This document shows, piece after piece, positions 1 through 8,966 of a stretch of DNA of 44,725 nt (position 1 is its first letter; every line of letters starts with the position of its first letter). The DNA is taken from assembly GCA_040902885.1 (NCBI GenBank), contig JBBDWK010000013.1, positions 1 through 44,725 of the forward strand, read 5' to 3'. A program made the translations under genes and the position numbers. The notes under the pieces are model-generated. The model made no database searches. It was not told the origin of the DNA and saw nothing but the letters and a program-made list of their open reading frames with translations. This DNA is from JBBDWK01 sp040902885 (GTDB taxonomy: Bacteria; Acidobacteriota; Terriglobia; Bryobacterales; Bryobacteraceae).

Positions 1-173
1 TGAAAGTAGCCGTGCTCGAGAAAGCCGAATCGCTCGGCCTTCCCGTCCGGTGGGATAACGTTCGTATCAGGGGCGGAGAGCGCCTGCGGATCGACGTTCG
101 TTATGTGATTCGGGTCAACCTCCCCTTATATACCGTCGACCTTCACTTCTATCCTGGCGCGGGCAGCCGTTGA
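1..173 (+). CDS. C-terminal fragment of an unknown protein
   Basis: An open frame enters from the left edge and ends at TGA 171-173, leaving about 56 residues. The fragment alternates basic and hydrophobic residues (for example VRYVIRVNLPLYTVDLHFYP), which suggests beta strands and resembles the end of small DUF4845-like proteins. That resemblance is from memory and weak. It lies 31 bases before the penicillin-binding protein on the same strand and could be co-transcribed with it. The start and most of the protein are outside the window, so no function is assigned. Confidence 0.4.
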   Translation, partial: KVAVLEKAESLGLPVRWDNVRIRGGERLRIDVRYVIRVNLPLYTVDLHFYPGAGSR

Positions 174-204
174 ATTTGGCGGCGTTCCCCCGACTCATGC
201 GAAA

Positions 205-2769
205 ATGACCCTAGTGGCGAGAGTACGAGTTCCGCGGCAAGCCGGACTGATTCGCTTTTTCCTGCATCCCCTCGGCAAAGCCTTGCTTTTGCTGACTTTG
301 ACGATCGGGCTGGCTGGTCTCGGGATCTTCACCTACTACTATGCGAAGTACTCGCGCCTCATCGACCAGAAGTTCCGCAGCGGTCCCTTCGTCGCCACGT
401 CCCAGATTTTCGCCGCGCCAGGCAGCGTTTATGTAGGAGAACGCACCACCACAGCGGAAATTGCCGAGCGCCTCAGGCGGAGCGGTTACCGGGAAGACAA
501 AAACAATCGTCTCGGTTGGTACCATATACGGCCGGATGCCATCGAGATCTTTCCCGGCCGGGACGCGTACCTGGATCAGGAGGCGGGCGTCATCCAGGTT
601 GAGGACGGCAAGGTGGTCCGCATCGTCTCCACGCAGGATAATACCGAACGAACCCAATTCCAGCTCGAGCCGGAGCTGATTACCAACCTCTCCGACAAGA
701 ACCGCGAGAAGCGGCGTCTGGTGCGTTTCGAGGATATCCCCCAGGTTCTGGTCAATGCCGTGGTCTCGGCCGAGGACAAACGCTTTTTCTCGCACTCAGG
801 CATCGATCCGATCGGTATCCTGCGGGCGGCCATGGTGGATATTCGAGAGCGCCGGAAGGACCAGGGCGCTTCCACGCTCAGCCAGCAGCTCGCCCGGATG
901 TTCTGGCTGGACCAGGGGAAGCGTTGGACGCGCAAGGCCGCCGAGGCGGTAATCACTCTCCAACTGGAGCAGCGGCTCTCCAAGCAGGAAATCTTCGAGT
1001 GTTACGCGAACCAGATCCCCCTCGGCCGCCGCGGCACCTTCAACATTCATGGTTTCGGCGAGGCCTCCCAGGCTTACTTCGGCAAGGATCTTCAGGAGCT
1101 CACGCTTCCCGAGGCCGCCACCCTGGCCGGGCTGATTCAGCGCCCCAGCGCGTACAATCCGTATCGGAACCCCGAGAGGATGACTGACCGGCGCAATCAT
1201 GTTCTCAAGCTGATGCGCGAGAACGGGTATATCGACGACACCAAGTACGCCCAAGCCGTCGCCGCTCCCCTGACGGTCGCTTCCGGCGCCATGGAATCGA
1301 CCGAAGCGCCCTACTTCGTGGACCTGGTGAACGACGAGCTGCAGGACCGTTTCCGCAACCACGATTTCCGCGCCGGTTCGTATCGCATCTACACCACGCT
1401 GGATATGGATCTTCAGCGCGCGGCATCGGATGCCATCCGCATCGGGATGCAGAGCGTGGACGAGCAACTGCGTAAACAGCGCCGGCACCGGAACAAGAAG
1501 TTCCCGGAAGCCCAGGTCGCGCTCATCGCCATCGACCCCCGCTCCGGAGACGTCAAAGCGCTGGTAGGGGGCCGCAACTACGGCCTGAGCCAGCTCAACC
1601 GCATCGTCGCGCGCCGGCAGCCGGGCTCCATCTTCAAGCCTTTCGTCTACGCCGCGGCCATGAATTCCGCCTTGCGGCGCAGCCCCGGCCAGGTGTTCAC
1701 GCCGATCACCACGGTGATCGACGAACCCACCACGTTCTGGAACGGCAGCGACAAACCTTACGAGCCTGGCAATTTTCAGGACAAATACTTCGGCCAGGTC
1801 ACCTTGCGGACGGCGCTGTCCAAATCGCTGAACATCCCAACGGTGAAGATTGCCGAGTCGGTAGGTTACGAGTCGATTGTCGAGCTGGCCACGCAGGCCG
1901 GCATGAACCTCAAGATCCAGCCGACGCCCGCGGTAGCTCTCGGCGCTTATGATGTCACGCCCGTCGAAATGGCCGGAGCTTATACGATTTTCGCCAACGA
2001 TGGTGTCTACGTCCGCCCCAACTCGATCTCGAGAGTCCGGGCGGGGAACGGCGCCATTCTGTACCAGAATCGGCCCGAGATGCGCCGTGTGCTCGATCCG
2101 CGCGTGGCCTACATCATGGTCAATCTGCTTGAAGATGTGGTCCGCCGCGGAACGGCTGCCGGAGTTCGCTCGCGAGGCTTCGCTCTGCCCGCCGCCGGAA
2201 AGACGGGCACCTCCAACGATTCCCGCGATGGCTGGTTCGCCGGTTTCACCTCTGAGCTGATCTGCGTGGTCTGGGTGGGCTTTGACGACAATCGCGAGCT
2301 GAACCTGGAAGGCGCCAGGTCGGCGCTGCCCATCTGGACGGAGTTCATGAAGCGCGCCGCGGAACACAGGGCATACCGCAACGCCAAGCCCTTTGAACCG
2401 CCTCCCGGCATCGTGAGCGTTCCCATAGACCCGCTCTCGGGGCGCGCCGCTACCCCTGGATGTCCGGCCACGCGCGCCGAGGTCTTCGTCGCCGGCACCC
2501 AGCCTCTCGAAAGCTGCCCGCTGCATCGCGGCAGTTCCCCCGCGTCTTTCGTGGCCGGATGGGATACGGGTGTGGCGCCCATCAAAAACGAGGAAGATGG
2601 AGCCGTCGCGCGGGGCGTGGTTCCCGGGCTCGGTTCGCCTCCGGAACTGACCGCCAAAGGGGACGTGGCCGGCACGGATGCCACGGTCGCCGTGAACCCT
2701 CCGACTCCGCCCGCCCCCCCTCAGAAAAAGAAGAGTCTCTTCCGGCGCTTTCTGGGTGTGTTTAAATAG
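205..2769 (+). CDS. mrcB: Bifunctional peptidoglycan synthase, PBP1b-like (class A penicillin-binding protein)
   Basis: Class A penicillin-binding protein of 854 residues that polymerises lipid II and cross-links the peptides on the outer face of the inner membrane. A short basic N-terminus precedes one membrane anchor (about residues 25-47). Residues about 60-155 resemble the UB2H domain of PBP1b, which binds outer-membrane activators. The glycosyltransferase (GT51) domain starts with the EDKRFFSHSG motif near residue 190 and includes GASTLSQQLAR. The transpeptidase has all three motifs: SIFK with nucleophile Ser475, SLN at 541-543 and KTGT from Lys666. The tail is Pro-rich and ends in a basic stretch (KKKSLFRRFLGVFK). 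There is no clear ribosome-binding site before ATG 205. Function is secure; PBP1b rather than PBP1a rests on the UB2H-like region. Confidence 0.93.
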   Translation: MTLVARVRVPRQAGLIRFFLHPLGKALLLLTLTIGLAGLGIFTYYYAKYSRLIDQKFRSGPFVATSQIFAAPGSVYVGERTTTAEIAERLRRSGYREDKNNRLGWYHIRPDAIEIFPGRDAYLDQEAGVIQVEDGKVVRIVSTQDNTERTQFQLEPELITNLSDKNREKRRLVRFEDIPQVLVNAVVSAEDKRFFSHSGIDPIGILRAAMVDIRERRKDQGASTLSQQLARMFWLDQGKRWTRKAAEAVITLQLEQRLSKQEIFECYANQIPLGRRGTFNIHGFGEASQAYFGKDLQELTLPEAATLAGLIQRPSAYNPYRNPERMTDRRNHVLKLMRENGYIDDTKYAQAVAAPLTVASGAMESTEAPYFVDLVNDELQDRFRNHDFRAGSYRIYTTLDMDLQRAASDAIRIGMQSVDEQLRKQRRHRNKKFPEAQVALIAIDPRSGDVKALVGGRNYGLSQLNRIVARRQPGSIFKPFVYAAAMNSALRRSPGQVFTPITTVIDEPTTFWNGSDKPYEPGNFQDKYFGQVTLRTALSKSLNIPTVKIAESVGYESIVELATQAGMNLKIQPTPAVALGAYDVTPVEMAGAYTIFANDGVYVRPNSISRVRAGNGAILYQNRPEMRRVLDPRVAYIMVNLLEDVVRRGTAAGVRSRGFALPAAGKTGTSNDSRDGWFAGFTSELICVVWVGFDDNRELNLEGARSALPIWTEFMKRAAEHRAYRNAKPFEPPPGIVSVPIDPLSGRAATPGCPATRAEVFVAGTQPLESCPLHRGSSPASFVAGWDTGVAPIKNEEDGAVARGVVPGLGSPPELTAKGDVAGTDATVAVNPPTPPAPPQKKKSLFRRFLGVFK

Positions 2770-2784
2770 TCAGCAGGAGGCCTT

Positions 2785-3528
2785 ATGGTTTCCTTCTTCA
2801 AAGTCTCCCGTTTCCGGCTGCTTGCGGCGTTTGCCGTTGGCGCCCAGCTTCTCCTCGCCCAGGCCGAGCCCGCGCCCGCGCTGACTCCCGAACGCCGCGC
2901 CGACATCTTCATGGCGCGGAAGATGTATCGCGAGGCCCTCGAAATGTATCTCCAGGCGCCGCGGGATTCGGCCGTCATCTGGAACAAGATGGGCATCGCC
3001 TATCACCAGATGATGGATCTGAACCAGGCGAAAAAGCATTACGAAAAAGCGCTCAAGATCAACCCGAAATACCCGGAGGCCATCAACAATCTCGGCACCG
3101 TTCACTACGCCAAAAAAAGTTATCGCAGGGCGATCAACCAGTACAAGAAGGCGTTGAAAGTGGCGCCCCTGTCGGCATCCGTTCACAGCAATCTGGGTAC
3201 CGCGTACTTTGCGCGTAAGAAGTACAAGGACGCTCTCAAGGCCTATGGGCAGGCCCTCGCGATCGACCCCGAAGTCTTCGAGCATCGAAGCTCCCATGGA
3301 GTGATGCTCCAGGAGAGGAGCGTCGAGGAGCGTGCCAAATTCCACTACTATCTCGCCCGGACGTATGCCGCCGCCGGCCTTTTTGATCGTGCCATCCTGT
3401 ATCTCCGGAAGGCCCTGGAGGAGGGCTTCCGCGAAAGGGACAGGATCATGAAGGAACCCGAGTTTGCCGCGCTGCATGAAATTGCCGAGTTCCAGCAATT
3501 GATGGCGGCGGAGCCTCGCGTTCTGTGA
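2785..3528 (+). CDS. Exported TPR-repeat protein
   Basis: 247 residues. An N-terminal signal peptide (hydrophobic core LLAAFAVGAQLLLA, likely cleaved after AQA) is followed by four to five tetratricopeptide repeats from about residue 35. Two clear units are AIYHQMMDLNQAKKHYEKAL-like and NLGTVHYAKKSYRRAINQYK. TPR arrays are protein-docking surfaces, so this is probably a periplasmic scaffold. A good ribosome-binding site (AGGAGG, 2774-2779) precedes ATG 2785. The gene sits 15 bases after the PBP gene and its stop overlaps the start of the next TPR gene (GTGA), so all three are probably co-transcribed and may act together in envelope assembly. The partner is unknown. Confidence 0.8.
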   Translation: MVSFFKVSRFRLLAAFAVGAQLLLAQAEPAPALTPERRADIFMARKMYREALEMYLQAPRDSAVIWNKMGIAYHQMMDLNQAKKHYEKALKINPKYPEAINNLGTVHYAKKSYRRAINQYKKALKVAPLSASVHSNLGTAYFARKKYKDALKAYGQALAIDPEVFEHRSSHGVMLQERSVEERAKFHYYLARTYAAAGLFDRAILYLRKALEEGFRERDRIMKEPEFAALHEIAEFQQLMAAEPRVL

Positions 3529-5192
3529 CGTCTTGGCGGCGCGCCACTGCCCTGGTTGTCGTCTCTATCCTGGCAGGCTGCTCGCGTCCTCAGCAACCGG
3601 AAAGCCGCGCCACGGAGCGCTGGGTTGTCCTTCGTTTTGAAAACCTGACCTCCGATCCGAATTTGGATGGGATGGGAAGGACCGCGACGGAGCTGATCGG
3701 CTGGCAACTGGCCGCATCGCCGGCTTCCTACGTCTTCTCCTCAGGGCACCCATCCCGCACCGCTTACCTGAGCGCATTCGGCGGCGGCGCGGTCACCGCT
3801 CTCCACGACACCAGCTTCATCCATGGATATATATCCCGGTCGGGGGATCGCCTGCGTTTGGAAGTCTGGGTTGAGAAGGGCGACGGGCGCGTGCATCGAA
3901 CCGCCCGCTCGCAGGGGAAGCTTGCAGAGGGTGTGATCCCGTTGGCAGGAGGCGTTTCGGAGCAACTGTTCGGCCGTGTGCTTCCGGATCGCAGTCCCGA
4001 GTTGAATCGCGCGCGCCAGGCCATCGACGCGGCGGAACGCAAAGGGGACACCCGTGGCCGTATTCAGGGCCTGCAAACTCTCGCGAAGCTGACTCCTGGC
4101 GACCCTCGCGTCTTTCGCGCCCTCGGGCAGACGGCCGTCGGCGCACGGCGGTACACCGAGGCGGCGGGCTATTTCCGGCAGTCCGTGACGCTGGAGCCTG
4201 AAGATGGCCCCACGTGGAATTCTTTGGGGTATGCGCTGGCCTATGCGGGAGATGTGGACGCCGCCACCGACAGCCTGCGTCGCTACGAGCGGATCAGCCC
4301 GGCCGATCCCAATCCCCTGGACTCGCTCGGCGATGCCCACTACCTGAACGCTCGCTTTTCGGAAGCGGAAAAGTTCTATTTGCAGGCTACCGCGAAAGCG
4401 GGCTCGGGGCCGGCCCAGTCAGTCGCTCTGCAAAAAGCGGCCTATGCGCGGCTGCTTACCGGAGATCGCGGGCAGGCCGACGCGCTGCACGAGCGATATG
4501 TCGAGTCGCTTGGGGCAGGCGGCGGGCCGCTGGGCGAACACGTTCGCGCCGAGTGGGAGTATCTCACCGGACACCGCGAGCAGGCTGTGGATCGCCTGGA
4601 GAGCTGGGTTTCCGGGCCGCCGAAAGAGTGGTTCCCTCTGGCGCATGCGCAAATCGCCATCTGGAAACTCGATCTGGGCAACCGTGCGGCGGCCCGCCGC
4701 CACGCCGAGCAGGCCCGCGATGCCGCGTCCAACACCGCGTCGGCGCCCACCCGCATCATGGTCTTACTGGCTCTGTTCATCACTCAGCCCGAGGCTTCGG
4801 CCTCGGAGTGGGCCTTGCGCGCGGAAGGGCAATTCGAAGCTCCCGGTCTCGCGGCCCTAAAGTCTCTTGCACTGGCGTACGCGCTCACCTTCGCCGGCGA
4901 GTACGCTGCGGCCGCGCCTCACTGGAAGTCGCTCCACGAGCACGCGGCTCCCACTGCGCCCGGGGATTCCGCTGTATTGCTGGCATGGACTCTGCTGGAG
5001 TCGAAGCGCGGGGGCGATGCAGCGGCGCTACTGAAACTGTTTCCTCTCCCCCAGCCCGGTCCCACGCCCTTCGCGGCGCTCACGTTTCCCAGGGTGCTGC
5101 TGCTGCGCGGCCTCAGTCTGAAACAACAGGGCCGCGACGCCGAAGCGGAGCGGAGTCTCAGGCTGTTCCGCGATCTAACGGGGAATTCGTAA
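3525..5192 (+). CDS. TPR-repeat lipoprotein
   Basis: 555 residues starting at GTG 3525, which overlaps the previous stop by four bases (GTGA), indicating translational coupling. The N-terminus has a lipoprotein signal with lipobox LAGC, so lipidation at Cys19 is expected. Residues about 30-150 (WVVLRFENLTSDPNLDGMGR and onward) resemble the adenylate-cyclase/TolB-N-like fold often found before TPRs in acidobacterial proteins, a weak similarity. TPR units follow from about residue 185 to the end. Probably a membrane-anchored scaffold working with the upstream TPR protein and near the murein synthase. No enzymatic motif is visible. Confidence 0.75.
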   Translation: MTSWRRATALVVVSILAGCSRPQQPESRATERWVVLRFENLTSDPNLDGMGRTATELIGWQLAASPASYVFSSGHPSRTAYLSAFGGGAVTALHDTSFIHGYISRSGDRLRLEVWVEKGDGRVHRTARSQGKLAEGVIPLAGGVSEQLFGRVLPDRSPELNRARQAIDAAERKGDTRGRIQGLQTLAKLTPGDPRVFRALGQTAVGARRYTEAAGYFRQSVTLEPEDGPTWNSLGYALAYAGDVDAATDSLRRYERISPADPNPLDSLGDAHYLNARFSEAEKFYLQATAKAGSGPAQSVALQKAAYARLLTGDRGQADALHERYVESLGAGGGPLGEHVRAEWEYLTGHREQAVDRLESWVSGPPKEWFPLAHAQIAIWKLDLGNRAAARRHAEQARDAASNTASAPTRIMVLLALFITQPEASASEWALRAEGQFEAPGLAALKSLALAYALTFAGEYAAAAPHWKSLHEHAAPTAPGDSAVLLAWTLLESKRGGDAAALLKLFPLPQPGPTPFAALTFPRVLLLRGLSLKQQGRDAEAERSLRLFRDLTGNS

Positions 5193-5261
5193 TGTCCCCT
5201 TGATTCTTGCCCTGCCGTTTGGCTTGAGGTGCGTGCCCTTCCTTCCGGAACAACGAAGGCT

Positions 5262-6950
5262 CTACTGCCGGTACCCGAGCACGAGCAGTGTCTCGTCGTC
5301 GCTTTGCTCCACGCCCGCGGTGAATTTGTCCAGCGCCTGACGCACGGCGTCGTGCAGGCCCTGGCAGTCCTCTGCGGCGTGGCAAAGCAGCGCCTCTTTC
5401 AGCCGTCGTGTGCCGAAGAACTCCTCCGCCGGCCCCACCGCCTCGGTCACGCCGTCGCTGTAGACGAACAGTTTGTCGCCAGCCTCGAGGCGCCGCTCTT
5501 CCACCGTCCAGGCGACGTCCGTTAGCAAGCCCACCGGCAGACCCGTCGGCTCGAGCATCTCCAGCTCGCCTGTTCGCCGCAGAATCCACGGCGCGCAGTG
5601 TCCCGCGTTCGCATACCGCAGCAGGCCTTGCTCGTCGAGCGTGCAGCAGAAGATGGTGGCGTACTTGTCGCCCGCGGTGCGGTCGCAGAGAAAGCGATTC
5701 AGGCTCTCCATGTGGTTCTTCAGCCCGGTGACCGTATCGAAGGCGCTCAGGAAAGCCCCCTGCAGCAGGCTGGCCAGCAGCGCGGAGCTGACGCCCTTGC
5801 CGGCGACGTCCGCCACCACCGCCGCCCACTGCGCGGCATTCACCGGCATCACGTCGAAATAGTCGCCGCCCACCTGGCTTGAAGGAACGCTGCTGCCGGA
5901 TGCGCGGAACCAGCCCTCGGCGGGCATGGCGCGCGGCAACAGACTCTGCTGGATGCGGCGCGCGATGCTCAGCTCCTCTTCAATTTTGTGTTTGAGGCGC
6001 TCTTCTTCCAGCAGCCGCGCGTTCTCCAGGATCGTGGAGGCTTCAATGGCCAGGGTCTGCAGCAGCTCGCGATTGCCGGCCGCCATATCGGCCGGGGAGT
6101 GGCGTGAATCCATATAGAGCACGCCTATCGTGTCCGACACGGAAGACAGCGTTCCCGTTTCATTGGGCGCGTTCAGGCGGACGTGCACCAGGGGAACGCA
6201 GACCACGCTGCGCAATTCAAGATCCGCGATGCTCCGCTCGGACGGGGGCAAACCGGCCTCGTCGGCGTGCGGATCGAAGTTCATGGAGAGCAGCTCGCGG
6301 CGATGCTGCAGCGCGCGGTGAATCAGGCGGCGCGGCACGCGCAGATCGTTCTCGCCCAAAGCCTCGCCGTGGCGATCGCGCGCCACGCGCATCTCCAGTT
6401 CTTCGCCCTTTCGAAAGAGCAGGAAGCCGCGCTCCGTATTGGTAATGGCCAGCGCCGCGTCGACGACGGCGTTCAATACCTCCCCGGCCGTAAGCGCCGA
6501 CTCGAGCGCGCGGGCCACTTCCAGCACGGCGCGCAGCTTGGTCAGATTGTTGGCCGGTGGAAGCCCGGTCTGAGCGGACATGCCGGAGAGCAGGGAATCG
6601 GGCACCGGGAGCTGGTCGAGCTGGCGGCCGATGGAGCTGCCTTCCGTGGAGAAGGTGAGCTGGTAAGAATCGCTGAAGCCGAACTCGATGCGGTCGGAGT
6701 TCTTGAGACGGCTGCGCTCCACCTTGACGCCGTTCACATAAACGCCGTGACGGCTCTTGGTGTCCTCGATGAAGTAATCCCCCTCTTCGAAAACGATGCG
6801 GGCGTGATTCCGCGAGACGCGGCTGTCGCGCACCACCAGATGATTGTCCGTCTGGCGGCCAATCTTGTAGGGCACTTCCGCAACCGCCATGCGCGTGCGG
6901 TTTCCGCTTGGGTCGGTGACGATGAGCGCAGGCTCCGGCATGGGTCCCAA
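5262..6950 (-). CDS. FHA-GAF-PP2C (SpoIIE-type) serine phosphatase
   Basis: 562-residue cytoplasmic signalling protein with three domains. An N-terminal FHA domain (about 15-105) has the phosphothreonine-binding core GRQTDN, SRNHARI and GVYVNG. A GAF domain spans about 135-315. A coiled linker with the usual RRIQQSLLP motif leads to a SpoIIE-like PP2C phosphatase (about 345-560) with metal-binding VGGDYFDV, DVAGKG, the NAGH segment and YSDGVTEA. Such proteins dephosphorylate Ser/Thr, typically anti-anti-sigma partners of the RsbU type. No partner-switch genes are nearby. It begins only 7 bases after the Fur-family gene ends, so it probably belongs to that transcript. The key catalytic acids all appear present. 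Confidence 0.9.
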   Translation of the reverse strand: MGPMPEPALIVTDPSGNRTRMAVAEVPYKIGRQTDNHLVVRDSRVSRNHARIVFEEGDYFIEDTKSRHGVYVNGVKVERSRLKNSDRIEFGFSDSYQLTFSTEGSSIGRQLDQLPVPDSLLSGMSAQTGLPPANNLTKLRAVLEVARALESALTAGEVLNAVVDAALAITNTERGFLLFRKGEELEMRVARDRHGEALGENDLRVPRRLIHRALQHRRELLSMNFDPHADEAGLPPSERSIADLELRSVVCVPLVHVRLNAPNETGTLSSVSDTIGVLYMDSRHSPADMAAGNRELLQTLAIEASTILENARLLEEERLKHKIEEELSIARRIQQSLLPRAMPAEGWFRASGSSVPSSQVGGDYFDVMPVNAAQWAAVVADVAGKGVSSALLASLLQGAFLSAFDTVTGLKNHMESLNRFLCDRTAGDKYATIFCCTLDEQGLLRYANAGHCAPWILRRTGELEMLEPTGLPVGLLTDVAWTVEERRLEAGDKLFVYSDGVTEAVGPAEEFFGTRRLKEALLCHAAEDCQGLHDAVRQALDKFTAGVEQSDDETLLVLGYRQ

Positions 6951-6957
6951 TCGTCCG

Positions 6958-7467
6958 TCAGCTTACGCGCTTCACGCGGCTTCGTGCAGCCGGAGGCCCC
7001 ACCGGAAGTTCCGCGGCTTCCTGCAACTCCCGCGCGCGAAGCACCTGGCAGTGAGAGCAGTATCCGCCAACCTCCGTTCGCGCCAGAACGATCTGAAACC
7101 CGAAGTGAGATTCAATCTGGCGGCGCAGGCGGTTCAGCGGCTCCCCGAAAAACTCTTCCACCTTGCCGCAGCGCAGGCAGATGACATGAGCATGTTCCTG
7201 CTTGGCTTTGGTTTCGTAGTAATGCTGGTCCCCTTCGTGGTGCATCAGGTCGAGCTCGTCCACCAGGCCGCCTTTCTTCAGCAGCTTGAGCGTGCGGTAG
7301 ACCGTTACGCGGTTCAGCTTCGGATCTTTCTCTTTGGCCAGGTTGTAGAGCGCCTCGGCATCCAGGTGCTCGCCGGATTTGTCGATCAGTTCCAGCAGAA
7401 TCTGGCGCTGCCGCGTGAGACGGAGACCCTTCTCTTTCAAGGAGCCCTTAACGGAATCTAAAGACAT
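6958..7467 (-). CDS. Fur-family metal-responsive repressor (Fur/PerR-like)
   Basis: 169 residues when started at ATG 7467 (MSLDSVKG); the open frame extends upstream but would overlap the ThuA-like gene and does not look like protein. An N-terminal winged helix (about 10-85, with LTRQRQILLELI and NRVTVYRTLKLL) precedes a metal-binding dimer domain. Visible ligands include the HxH pair His92/His94 and the structural-zinc CxxC pairs Cys97/Cys100 and Cys137/Cys140. Position 104-105 is Glu-Glu, where peroxide-sensing PerR has Asp104, so iron or zinc sensing may be likelier than peroxide sensing. It lies between a ThuA-like gene and a phosphatase on one strand. Family certain, regulated metal unknown. 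Confidence 0.88.
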   Translation of the reverse strand: MSLDSVKGSLKEKGLRLTRQRQILLELIDKSGEHLDAEALYNLAKEKDPKLNRVTVYRTLKLLKKGGLVDELDLMHHEGDQHYYETKAKQEHAHVICLRCGKVEEFFGEPLNRLRRQIESHFGFQIVLARTEVGGYCSHCQVLRARELQEAAELPVGPPAARSRVKRVS

Positions 7468-7480
7468 AATAACTTCTACC

Positions 7481-8302
7481 TTACTTACCCCGCGCCAGGA
7501 ACAGGACGGCATTTGTAAGCACCTGCTGCACCTCGGGCTGAAAGTAAATCGGGTACGTCTCGTGTCCCGGGCGGAAATAGAACATTTTACCTTTTCCGAA
7601 GCTCCACAGCAGCCCATCCTCGCCATCCTGCTGGGCGCCTTCGTATTTCCCCTCGAATATTTTGGCATCGGGCGGCGCCACATTGAAGGGATTCCAGTAA
7701 GTTTCGGTCCTCGGGATTGTGAAATCGTCGATGCCCTTCGCTATGGGATGCTTCGGCAGGAGCACGTGTATCCGCTCCAGCCGTCCTTCATTGCGCACGC
7801 GTCCCCATCTTCCAATCGCGCCTTCGAGGGGAGTGCCGCGACGCTCGGCGAGAATGCCGACGATGCGCTGAAAGGGGAGCGCGTAATGGGAGGAGTGCAG
7901 GGCGATGTAGCCCATTCCGCGCCGCTCGACATGCCGCACGATCCGGCCGACCGATTCGTCGGAGATCGCCTTATGGTGGCGGTGACCGAACCAGATCAGC
8001 ACGTCCGTCGCGGACAGGTCGCTCTCGGAAACTCCCTGGTCGGGGTCCGCGATGCCGGTTGCGCGGGCTTCGATGCCCTTCTGCCGGTTCAGCATCTCCA
8101 CCAGAGCGCCGTTGATCCCCTGGGGATAGATCTCCGGAGGCTCGGTTCGCTCCGACCATGCCAGAACCCGAATCTTCCGCCGCGCGGCTGCGGCCGGCAC
8201 ACCCGCGCCCATAGCGCCGAGCGCAAGGAGATAGACGAGCGACTTGCGGCGCCGGATGCCCAAGCCGGAAAGCTTACCGGGTTTTGTTGCGGGCGTCTTC
8301 AA
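7481..8302 (-). CDS. ThuA-like (glutamine-amidotransferase fold) exported protein
   Basis: About 260-273 residues. An N-terminal Tat-like signal (IRRRKSLVYLLALGAMGAG, then AAA) precedes a ThuA fold: IRVLAWSERTEPPEIYPQG, a DVLIWFGH segment, GMGYIALHSSHYALPF and the C-terminal PVVWSFGKGKMFYFRPGHE-type end. ThuA proteins were named from trehalose-utilisation loci; many in this phylum are secreted sugar- or glycoside-related proteins with no proven reaction. The start is uncertain: TTG 8302 overlaps the upstream gene by 29 bases, while TTG 8263 avoids overlap; neither has a clear ribosome-binding site. It probably shares a transcript with its neighbours. Confidence 0.78.
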   Translation of the reverse strand: MKTPATKPGKLSGLGIRRRKSLVYLLALGAMGAGVPAAAARRKIRVLAWSERTEPPEIYPQGINGALVEMLNRQKGIEARATGIADPDQGVSESDLSATDVLIWFGHRHHKAISDESVGRIVRHVERRGMGYIALHSSHYALPFQRIVGILAERRGTPLEGAIGRWGRVRNEGRLERIHVLLPKHPIAKGIDDFTIPRTETYWNPFNVAPPDAKIFEGKYEGAQQDGEDGLLWSFGKGKMFYFRPGHETYPIYFQPEVQQVLTNAVLFLARGK

Positions 8303-8951
8303 GAATCCGCTTGGCGCGCGACGGGTTGTAGACGCCGCACGAACAGAAGCGCGCCATGTATGTGACGGCTTCGTCGGGGGTGCGCCGGCCTTCCTTCACC
8401 CAATCGATCATTTTCTTCGCCAGATTGGAGGAGATCATGCCGTGACCGCACATCGTGCTCAGCGCCAGCACCTGGGTGTTGGGCAGCTTCTCGGTCTTGC
8501 CTTCGAATCCCAGCGAGTAGCCCACGCTGTGCCGGGGCTGGCTGGCGGCGTGGCAGCACTGCTCCGCGCCGTCGATGGAGGTGGAGATGTTGACGCAAAG
8601 CCCCAGATCCGCCGCCTTCACCGTTTTCAGGAACTCTTCGGCGGAAACCCGGCTGTCGAAGACCGCGGCGACGGTGGTCGGCACGTCCACGCCGTCGATC
8701 ACCGCGCGGAAGTCGGGCGTCATATCGCGCTTCCAGTGCGAGGTCGGATTCATGCTGCGCGAAGGCCGCAGCGCGCCGCCGTGGACGGCATCGCCCAGAT
8801 TCACTGGCTTGTAGGGCAGCGCCATCTCGAGGAACTTTTTCAGCTTGGGAACGCTGCCCTTGTCGTTCTTGCCGCGGCTGGGGATGGCGAAGACCACGAA
8901 GTCGTCGCGGAAACTTTCGGCGTCGCCGTAGCGATGAAGCGTATTGGTCAT
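8274..8951 (-). CDS. Cys-rich protein of unknown function, next to dicluster ferredoxin
   Basis: 225 residues, no signal peptide or membrane segment. I do not recognise a named family. The N-terminal half is soluble and mixed (FVVFAIPSRGKND near residue 20). The C-terminal half holds several Cys/His in short motifs: CVN, CCH, CGHGMISSNL and FCSCGVYNPSRAKRIL. That spacing would suit a metal centre or redox-active thiols. It begins 15 bases after the ferredoxin-like gene ends and is followed by ThuA, so it is probably the third gene of an operon with a transporter and an iron-sulfur protein. An oxidoreductase or a maturation role is possible; neither is shown. Confidence 0.65.
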   Translation of the reverse strand: MTNTLHRYGDAESFRDDFVVFAIPSRGKNDKGSVPKLKKFLEMALPYKPVNLGDAVHGGALRPSRSMNPTSHWKRDMTPDFRAVIDGVDVPTTVAAVFDSRVSAEEFLKTVKAADLGLCVNISTSIDGAEQCCHAASQPRHSVGYSLGFEGKTEKLPNTQVLALSTMCGHGMISSNLAKKMIDWVKEGRRTPDEAVTYMARFCSCGVYNPSRAKRILEDARNKTR

Positions 8952-8966
8952 GGCGTTTGCGGCGGG

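Noticed and set aside
796..2526. A 576-codon open frame antisense to the murein synthase
   Set aside because: It is a by-product of GC-rich coding in the opposite strand; it lacks any domain pattern and covers clear PBP motifs.
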